49,786 bases of DNA from CAIJMI01 sp043798445 (lineage in GTDB: Bacteria; Patescibacteriota; Microgenomatia; UBA10105; UBA927), in NCBI GenBank assembly GCA_043798445.1, contig JAZDOQ010000028.1, forward strand, positions 1 to 49,786, in the 5' to 3' direction. Numbering within the stretch: position 1 is the first letter of the stretch; each line of letters opens with the position of its first letter. Under the pieces are notes generated by a model. That model ran no database searches. It worked only from the letters and a program-made list of their open reading frames with translations, and had not been told where the DNA came from. A program made the position numbers and the translations under genes. Below are positions 34,356 through 39,680 of the stretch, in pieces.

Positions 34356-34394
34356 TACGATTTATAGACAATTGTATCAATACATACCCAACAA

Positions 34395-34423
34395 TTTGCA
34401 GTTGTAAACCGGAGGGTTATAAT
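34395..34423 (+). promoter_or_regulatory. Promoter for the 34.4-kb membrane-anchored protein
   Basis: TTTGCA (34395-34400), a 17-bp spacer and TATAAT (34418-34423), only 4 nt before the first ATG. The expected start of transcription falls inside ATG-GTG, so translation may begin leaderless at GTG 34431. Confidence 0.5.
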
Positions 34424-34427
34424 AGTT

Positions 34428-35099
34428 ATGGTGAAAAAGATTATTCTTATTATTCTTCTTCTTACCATTGGCATGGTGTCTGGATATTATTTATCCCCAA
34501 AAATTCAAAAGTTACCTCCCGATATCAGAAATAATACTACAGCTAAATTTTGTGTGAATGATGATCTGGGCGGTATTAAAATCAGTTATTCCGATAATCT
34601 AAAATCAATCATTATGGTCAATACGCAAGACTTTATGAGTAAGAACAAGGCCCTTGATGTTAATAGTCTTGACCAATTATTAACAAAATATAACAAAGAC
34701 ATTCTATCAGACGATCCTGCCTGTTCACAACAGCTATTGAAGGTAGATAATAACGGTAATTATGTTTATCAGGATATACCCAGTGATATCGTGTTTGATA
34801 AGTGTTGGAATAAAAAGAATTTGGATTTGGACAAAGATGGTAAGAACGAACAGGTTATAATCGCAACCATCGCTATGACCAAAGCACCCCACGTAGCTGG
34901 TATTCTAAAAGAAGGAAAGTTAATATTCGCCTACGAGGGAGCGAATATTGATATATCTCCACTTGAATCTTCTGACTCTGATAAGGGGTTCTACTTACAT
35001 ATCGGAAGCACAGTTATGCAAGAAAATAAGAAAGTCAAATACGTTTTTATAGAAAACGATAAGGCTATTCCATTATGGCAAGAGGTCTATTGCAACTAA
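34428..35099 (+). CDS. Membrane-anchored or secreted hypothetical protein
   Basis: 223 aa. The N-terminal signal/anchor (VKKIILIILLLTIGMVSGYYLS) is followed by a soluble domain. NLDLDKDGKNEQVIIATI is an FG-GAP/VCBS-like D-x-D-x-D-G calcium loop, found in extracellular propeller-like proteins. Paired cysteines (KFCVND, PACSQQ, DKCWNK, VYCN) may form disulfides outside the cell. Function unknown. Because of the near-zero leader, the first two residues may be absent. It is cargo of the element. Confidence 0.65.
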   Translation: MVKKIILIILLLTIGMVSGYYLSPKIQKLPPDIRNNTTAKFCVNDDLGGIKISYSDNLKSIIMVNTQDFMSKNKALDVNSLDQLLTKYNKDILSDDPACSQQLLKVDNNGNYVYQDIPSDIVFDKCWNKKNLDLDKDGKNEQVIIATIAMTKAPHVAGILKEGKLIFAYEGANIDISPLESSDSDKGFYLHIGSTVMQENKKVKYVFIENDKAIPLWQEVYCN

Positions 35100-35147
35100 C
35101 GGTGCTTATGCAGCGTGTATTGTTTTTGTATTATAGATCGTAACTTC

Positions 35148-35390
35148 TTACCGCAGTTTATCATCTAAAGTCTTATAGCTATTTAAGTAAATATCTTTTC
35201 CTTCCACCAATCCAAACTTGTGTAATAAATTATATATTTTGTAATTACCACCAGGTTGCATTCCATTTTTTATATCATATACCTGTGGTACAAAGGTGAA
35301 GCTATACATATTTTCCCAAGCTATAATTGCTAAAAATATAACTATCAATATCAAACAAACACTTTGAATGATTGTGTGTGTTTTGTTCAT
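35148..35390 (-). CDS. Small single-span membrane protein, 80 aa
   Basis: An N-terminal transmembrane helix (IIQSVCLILIVIFLAIIAWE) is followed by a short external domain (FTFVPQVYDIKNGMQPGGNYKIYNLL). No family recognised. It is convergent with the preceding anchored protein and is on the strand of the LexA-like operon, but lies 131 bp beyond the LAGLIDADG gene. Confidence 0.5.
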   Translation of the reverse strand: MNKTHTIIQSVCLILIVIFLAIIAWENMYSFTFVPQVYDIKNGMQPGGNYKIYNLLHKFGLVEGKDIYLNSYKTLDDKLR

Positions 35391-35521
35391 ATAAATTTAT
35401 TATATTCCTTCTTGTTCAATTAGTGGACTATCATTCATAGGACCATTCATTCTATTAGATACTCGAGATAGGCAGTCGTGTCACTTACCATGGGCTAGTT
35501 CCGCCTAAGACACTCTACTTA
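35391..35521 (-). other. Non-coding stretch after LAGLIDADG gene, possible group I intron 3' remnant
   Basis: On the minus strand, GACTGCC (35477-35471) and GATAGTCC (35432-35425) can pair GACT/AGTC as in the P7 helix of group I introns, with spacing like R and S elements, directly downstream of a LAGLIDADG gene. No 5' intron half fits before the gene, and no exons are recognisable. Weak evidence; offered as a candidate only. Confidence 0.2.
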
Positions 35522-36073
35522 TCATGGTAACAAGTCCTCCCTCTCTTTGGTTCCTTGACTATTATAATTAATTCTTTTCATTTTAAGCATATCTCCGGTA
35601 ACTCTATTCTTTAAAGAATTACAAATATTGATTAACTCTTGTTGTTCATCAGGTAAATATTCAACTTTCTGTCCAATTTTATCTTTTTTTCTTTCCTTAA
35701 CAGTATGAACAATTTCCACGGCTCGTTTCCATAAATTGAAATCTGACTTCTTTTTACTTTGAAGAGGATATCTTTCAAAATGGGGAATAACTTTTTCTAT
35801 TAGATCACCAGCCACAACGCAATGAAATTGAGCTTGACCGTAGTTATGTTTTTCATTCTTGGCGTGTGACAATGAACAGACTCCACAGGCAAAATAATCC
35901 CGTATTTCTTGAAGAATACTCATGTCATCACCACGTAGATTATAACAAAAATCAACCTGCCATCTGTAATATACGGAAGAATACCCCGTTCTTTTTTGCG
36001 TATCTTTTCTCACGTAAAGAGCAAAGCAACCTTCACCGTCTGTAAAACCTGTAACCATCCATGGTTCTAACAT
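35522..36073 (-). CDS. LAGLIDADG homing endonuclease-like protein
   Basis: 183 aa with a single LAGLIDADG motif (MVTGFTDGEGCFALY near the N-terminus), so it would act as a homodimer. The following strands (WQVDFCYNLRGDDMSIL, FHCVVAGDLIEKVIPHF, KKKSDFNLWKRAVEIV) match the single-motif family. It is the last gene of the leftward operon, 29 nt after the 61-aa gene, and free-standing rather than clearly within an intron. It may be a passenger that promotes its own spread. Confidence 0.85.
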   Translation of the reverse strand: MLEPWMVTGFTDGEGCFALYVRKDTQKRTGYSSVYYRWQVDFCYNLRGDDMSILQEIRDYFACGVCSLSHAKNEKHNYGQAQFHCVVAGDLIEKVIPHFERYPLQSKKKSDFNLWKRAVEIVHTVKERKKDKIGQKVEYLPDEQQELINICNSLKNRVTGDMLKMKRINYNSQGTKEREDLLP

Positions 36074-36102
36074 ATATGAATACTATTTATTTAAACATTT
36101 TA

Positions 36103-36288
36103 CTAAATTATAACGATATCATTCAATTCACCAACAATTTCGTTTAGTGTTTGAACTGTGTTTTCCAAATCTAGCTTTGTCTCAACCGGCATGTGAATAC
36201 CGTCTTTTCTTACGTGCCCCTGAATTATATGCATAGTCACAACGAGGCGCTGCTTTATTGAATTTAGTTTAACTTTTGTATTTTCCAT
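36103..36288 (-). CDS. Hypothetical protein, 61 aa, in LexA-like/Ntn-hydrolase operon
   Basis: A helical, charged protein (KVKLNSIKQRLVVTMHIIQG, ETKLDLENTVQTLNEIVGELNDIV), likely a helical hairpin or coiled coil. It has the best Shine-Dalgarno in the window: GGAGGTGAT (36300-36292), complementary to the 16S 3' end, with optimal spacing to the ATG. This suggests high expression relative to its neighbours. It follows the Ntn-hydrolase gene by 28 nt. Possibly a substrate, adaptor or inhibitor of that protein; this is conjecture. Confidence 0.65.
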   Translation of the reverse strand: MENTKVKLNSIKQRLVVTMHIIQGHVRKDGIHMPVETKLDLENTVQTLNEIVGELNDIVII

Positions 36289-36316
36289 ATTATCACCTCC
36301 ATACGAGTTTTTGTGT

Positions 36317-37288
36317 CTATTTTTTGGGCGTAGTGATGGCTTCTAAATCTACATTCTTATCTCCAACTCGTAGATCCTTTTTCGTTATCCAAACAAATCC
36401 TTTTTCCGATGTTATTACTGCAACATCAATGGGACCACCAACTCCAGGGATATCGCCAGGGTCAGCAACAATACCGTCGGAAAATCTTTGGATTGCCGTA
36501 GTTGTTCCAATGGCTAACGCGCTAAAATCAATACCATCTTGCAGAGTCATCGTACCCCATTGAATAACATACTCCAAACTTTGCAACTGCTTCTGAACTT
36601 CCTGCGCCCCGATATCCGTTGTTGCTTTTTGAATAACAGGCAAATTACCAATCCGTCCGTCAAAACCAAGGACAATTCTTGATACTACGTCAATCTGGCC
36701 TATCCAACTTGCACCATATTCTTGACCTCGTTTTGCACTGTCTCTTTTAAGCTCAACATCACCAGGAATAATAACCACTGCAACCTGGTGCGACTCATCT
36801 TGGTTGTAACCAGCAACAATGAAATGTAGTTGTTCTACACCGGCAACTCCTTCTTTCTGAATTCCTTTAGAATCTTTAAATTTGAATTTTACATTACCCT
36901 TTTCTTCTTTGATATCAACAATTTGACAGTTTTGTCGTTCCAAGTCTGCTTTTATTTGGTTAGGAAGAACTTTTAGCTGTTCTTTATATTGGTATTTTAT
37001 TTCAAAAAAATCTTTTAACTTTTGGGCGATTTCAAAAATTGTTAATTTTTCTGTCTCGATACTTTTTTTAAACTCCTCGATAAACCTGCTGATATTCTTC
37101 AAAACGCCATTTTCCGGTAAAAATGCCAAGCCTGCAACTATCAATCCTGCTCTGTCATTTAGTTTGAAAACTTTTGATGCAGAATCAGAACCAATCCTGC
37201 TCATTCCTTTTTTGTTACGGTATGACTGCCGACTGTCAGCCGCTAAAACAATACCTTCTGGTGTGGTTGTGTTAATTCCAAGACTCAT
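36317..37288 (-). CDS. Proteasome-like Ntn-hydrolase
   Basis: 323 aa. Residues 2-60 follow the proteasome beta/Anbu N-terminal pattern: EGIVLAADSR (D18, R20 at the D17/R19 positions), SDSASKVFKLNDRAGLIVAG (K39 as the K33 counterpart). Aligned this way, the nucleophile position falls on Ser2, exposed by Met removal, without a propeptide. Residues 90-155 form a charged insertion, and the core resumes with LHFIVAGYNQDESHQVAVV and ITSEKGFVWITKKDL. It is longer than HslV or Anbu (about 175-245 aa). The ATGA overlap with the LexA-like gene couples translation, with AAGGAGA before the start. It could be an assembled peptidase or an inactive relative. Confidence 0.7.
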   Translation of the reverse strand: MSLGINTTTPEGIVLAADSRQSYRNKKGMSRIGSDSASKVFKLNDRAGLIVAGLAFLPENGVLKNISRFIEEFKKSIETEKLTIFEIAQKLKDFFEIKYQYKEQLKVLPNQIKADLERQNCQIVDIKEEKGNVKFKFKDSKGIQKEGVAGVEQLHFIVAGYNQDESHQVAVVIIPGDVELKRDSAKRGQEYGASWIGQIDVVSRIVLGFDGRIGNLPVIQKATTDIGAQEVQKQLQSLEYVIQWGTMTLQDGIDFSALAIGTTTAIQRFSDGIVADPGDIPGVGGPIDVAVITSEKGFVWITKKDLRVGDKNVDLEAITTPKK

Positions 37289-37692
37289 AGCATCTCCTTT
37301 TTAAGAAAATTGTTTATATTTGTACCATCAGTTTTAATCATACTAACGTTATAACCATTATTATCAGATGTTGGCGATGATACGGTCACACAGTTTATAA
37401 ATTCCGTTGGTTGTTTAAATTCGTGTTGTGGTAGTGATCCGATTCGATATTGCATAGGAAAAGAAGATACACCTAATAAATCTAATGCTTTGTCAGTTAG
37501 CAGTATAGAGCGTGTTTTTTGTATTCCTTTTCGCAGGTATCCCTGCTTGGTAAGTGCTGCGATGATTCCAAGAATAGATTTATTGTCTGAAACATTAATA
37601 CCACTTACCATCTCCCGAAGAGTTGGAGAACTGCCGTATTCCACACGATAACCATTGATGAATTGAAGTAGGTTTCTTTGATTGTCTGTCAT
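37285..37692 (-). CDS. LexA-type winged-helix DNA-binding protein without S24 protease domain
   Basis: 135 aa. Residues 1-70 match the LexA N-terminal domain: TDNQRNLLQFINGYRVEYG, SPTLREMVSGI, and the recognition helix SDNKSILGIIAALTKQGYL with the wing KTRSILLT. The remaining 65 residues lack the Ala-Gly cleavage site and Ser/Lys dyad of LexA, so it cannot self-cleave as LexA does. Its own promoter contains a perfect palindrome between -35 and -10, a likely autoregulatory operator. It is first in an operon with a proteasome-like protein that might control its stability. Confidence 0.8.
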   Translation of the reverse strand: MTDNQRNLLQFINGYRVEYGSSPTLREMVSGINVSDNKSILGIIAALTKQGYLRKGIQKTRSILLTDKALDLLGVSSFPMQYRIGSLPQHEFKQPTEFINCVTVSSPTSDNNGYNVSMIKTDGTNINNFLKKEML

Positions 37693-37700
37693 ATAAAAAC

Positions 37701-37728
37701 ATTATACTCCACCAAATGGTGGAGTCAA
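37701..37728 (-). promoter_or_regulatory. Promoter and operator of the LexA-like operon
   Basis: On the minus strand: -35 TTGACT (37728-37723), a 16-bp spacer and -10 TATAAT (37706-37701). The perfect palindrome CTCCACC-ATTT-GGTGGAG (37724-37707) fills the whole spacer. A dimer bound there would block RNA polymerase. The start codon (37692) is 8 nt past the -10, so the mRNA is leaderless or nearly so. Confidence 0.75.
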
Positions 37729-37763
37729 GAGACACTTTCATATTTTGAAGGCGTATTAATATA

Positions 37764-37788
37764 GTATTCATTACGTAGTAATGAATAC
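37764..37788. promoter_or_regulatory. Perfect 11-bp-arm palindrome in the divergent control region
   Basis: GTATTCATTAC and GTAATGAATAC are exact inverted repeats around GTA. It lies between the leftward LexA-like promoter and the rightward promoter of the 289-aa gene, with no T-run, so it is an operator rather than a terminator. It differs in sequence from the CTCCACC/GGTGGAG operator, suggesting a second DNA-binding protein. Confidence 0.6.
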
Positions 37789-37825
37789 ATATTAAACGAC
37801 TGTTTTACAAGATATAGCGAAATGA

Positions 37826-37854
37826 TTCACAAAATAGACCTCAGCGCGTATAAT
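37826..37854 (+). promoter_or_regulatory. Promoter of the rightward operon
   Basis: TTCACA (37826-37831), a 17-bp spacer and TATAAT (37849-37854), 20 nt before ATG 37875. Confidence 0.5.
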
Positions 37855-37874
37855 CAACCCAATGTAAAGAAAAT

Positions 37875-38744
37875 ATGGAAATTTTACAAAAAATCAAAAA
37901 CTATATTGGTTATAACCTTTTTCCAATTCCCAAACCAAAGCCCTCAACGGCTCACGACATAATCCTCGATGAGTATGTTGATTTGAATAAGATTTACTTC
38001 AAGTGTGCATATTATTACTACTACATCATGACGGCTAAATTAGTGGAAATAAATGATACGGTATTTTCTACTGATAAATTTTCAACGCTTGGTTACCTCA
38101 AAAATATATCTGATGATTTTAATGAACAATATCGTCAATTACGACTAGCATGTAAGAAGCTTTGCGAAAGAGCGGATTTCATTGATCGTCGTATTTCGAA
38201 TATCATTCTCAACGACCAATTATTCGGCGACACGAAAGAAATGGCCGATAGGTGGCAAAATTTTGATCGAGACTATTGTCACAAAATAATAGATACGATA
38301 AAAAAACATCCTCCACAACCGTATGAAATACCCAATGACATACAATTAGCATTCCAGAAAATAGATATATATTTACAGGATAAAGTTAGATTTTGGGTAG
38401 ATTATACGTTCGGTGGAGAAATAGTCTTAAATGGAAAATATCTTATTAAAAAACTTCAAATTGATGGCATCAATGATATATTCTTTAGTTATGTTTTCAA
38501 GCATCCAAGGCATAAGGTTACTTCTAGAGAATTCCAAGACAATAAAACAGCTATTAAGAAAGACTATTCTAAACTTGTATATGAATTAGGCTTTGCTAAA
38601 GAGCTGGGAAAAATATTTTTTCCACGTGTAACAAAATCCTCAGTGTATTTTCAAAACCATATTCATATGAGTGATCTTAATATAATTGCAGTTGATTATG
38701 ATGCCCTAAACACCGAAATATCAAAGTTAAACTCTCTGAAATAA
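37875..38744 (+). CDS. Hypothetical protein, 289 aa
   Basis: A soluble, largely helical protein rich in Tyr and Lys (YFKCAYYYYYIMTAKLVEIND, EQYRQLRLACKKLCERADFIDRR). The C-terminal third has alternating strands and basic segments (FKHPRHKVTSREF, KKDYSKLVYELGFAKELGKIFFPRVTKSS) that could be a winged-helix DNA-binding region, but I cannot assign it. It is first in the rightward operon and divergent from the LexA-like gene, the usual place for an antirepressor or replication/excision protein. Confidence 0.55.
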   Translation: MEILQKIKNYIGYNLFPIPKPKPSTAHDIILDEYVDLNKIYFKCAYYYYYIMTAKLVEINDTVFSTDKFSTLGYLKNISDDFNEQYRQLRLACKKLCERADFIDRRISNIILNDQLFGDTKEMADRWQNFDRDYCHKIIDTIKKHPPQPYEIPNDIQLAFQKIDIYLQDKVRFWVDYTFGGEIVLNGKYLIKKLQIDGINDIFFSYVFKHPRHKVTSREFQDNKTAIKKDYSKLVYELGFAKELGKIFFPRVTKSSVYFQNHIHMSDLNIIAVDYDALNTEISKLNSLK

Positions 38745-38750
38745 CTATCT

Positions 38751-38790
38751 TCTGGTTTCTTCTGGAATTTTCTGACTTACTCTGGAAATA
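38751..38790 (+). repeat. Four 10-bp phased repeats (iteron-like)
   Basis: The units begin at 38751, 38761, 38771 and 38781: TCTGGTTTCT, TCTGGAATTT, TCTGACTTAC and TCTGGAAATA. TCTG is invariant and the spacing is exactly one helical turn. They lie 6 nt after the 289-aa gene and before the SpoVG-like gene. This is the layout of a multi-monomer binding site such as an iteron or excisionase site. Confidence 0.5.
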
Positions 38791-38849
38791 ACTCGGTTCC
38801 TATAAATATCATATAAGCTATCGCAATCAGTCATGGCGTTGATAACTTT

Positions 38850-39140
38850 ATGAAAATTACTGAAATTACGATTCAAAAAATTAATAAGTCGGAAACGAAA
38901 GTTCTGGCTCGGGTAGATATTCAATTTGAAGAATTCTTACTCAAGGGATTTAAAGTAATCCAAGCAGAAGATACGACAAAACAATTTGTTACCCCTCCAA
39001 GTTATCTATCTGATAAAGGATGGCGGCCGCTGTTTAAAACTTCAGATCCATCGGAATGGAAAAAAATAGTCGCGGCGGTTTTATCAAGGTATAACGAACA
39101 CTTAATGAAACAGGTAACAGATCAAATACAAGAACCCTAG
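38850..39140 (+). CDS. SpoVG-like DNA-binding protein
   Basis: 96 aa, matching SpoVG length. MKITEITIQKINKSETKVLARVDIQFEEFLLKGFKVIQ follows the SpoVG pattern of M.IT.V.IR...... A.V.....F....I.VI, and PSYLSDKGWRPLFKTSDPSEW corresponds to the PSRR...G.......P....E segment. SpoVG proteins bind nucleic acids and act as global or developmental regulators. Here it sits in a recombinase operon, after the phased repeats, and could be an accessory DNA-binding factor for excision or expression. Confidence 0.75.
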   Translation: MKITEITIQKINKSETKVLARVDIQFEEFLLKGFKVIQAEDTTKQFVTPPSYLSDKGWRPLFKTSDPSEWKKIVAAVLSRYNEHLMKQVTDQIQEP

Positions 39141-39164
39141 TCTTATAAGCAAAACCGAACATAT

Positions 39165-39512
39165 ATGTCTCGTTATATAGATAACATAGCTGATAAAAAC
39201 GATCAACAAATGTCGTTATGTTTAATCAATATTAATAAGGAAAAAATTGAAATTAAACATTCGAAGCTAAAGTTTCGATTAAAAAACTCAATAAACGGTA
39301 AAACGGCATATGTTGCCTATTCCCGCTCCAAAAAACGTTTTTATCAAAAGTTGATGCGTGTAAATTGGGAATATAGCCCTTCTATTTATTGTTTTGTATC
39401 GTATGGAAAGTCAGTAGATGTTTTTGGAAAACTAGTAGAATTTTATAACGATGGCAAATATGACAATAAAAAGGACCTTTTTCAAGCTTTTAAAGCCTTT
39501 ACTGAATCATGA
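39165..39512 (+). CDS. Hypothetical protein, 115 aa
   Basis: A basic protein (pI clearly high by eye) with alternating strands (KIEIKHSKLKFRLKNSING, AYVAYSRSKKRFYQKLMRVNW) and an acidic-basic helical tail (DNKKDLFQAFKAFTES). No family recognised; nucleic-acid binding is plausible from charge alone. It overlaps the 55-aa gene by 4 bp (ATGA). Confidence 0.55.
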   Translation: MSRYIDNIADKNDQQMSLCLININKEKIEIKHSKLKFRLKNSINGKTAYVAYSRSKKRFYQKLMRVNWEYSPSIYCFVSYGKSVDVFGKLVEFYNDGKYDNKKDLFQAFKAFTES

Positions 39513-39676
39513 CGGTCAAACGTACCAGAGAAATACTTGAAACATTAGTCATAGATATGACTGATAATGAGGTTCAGGAGATGATTAACAGCTATATTCC
39601 CATAGTCGATTTACTTCTTGAAGCACTGAAACAATCCAAATATAGCGAAAAGCCGGAAAAAGCATATAATAACTAA
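39509..39676 (+). CDS. Hypothetical protein, 55 aa
   Basis: It starts within the stop of the preceding gene (ATGA) and ends 4 nt before the recombinase ATG. The peptide (MTVKRTREILETLVIDMTDN, then EVQEMINSYIPIVDLLLEAL and a Lys-rich tail) is helical and amphipathic. Its position, tight spacing and composition argue that it is real, possibly a recombination directionality factor; there is no motif to prove this. Confidence 0.55.
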   Translation: MTVKRTREILETLVIDMTDNEVQEMINSYIPIVDLLLEALKQSKYSEKPEKAYNN

Positions 39677-39680
39677 CAAT

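Noticed and set aside
35522..36300. Complete group I intron around the LAGLIDADG gene
   Set aside because: Only 29 nt separate it from the 61-aa gene, leaving no room for the 5' catalytic half, and no exons are visible.
37764..37788. Palindrome as an intrinsic terminator
   Set aside because: No T-run on either side, low G+C in the arms, and location upstream of both divergent genes.
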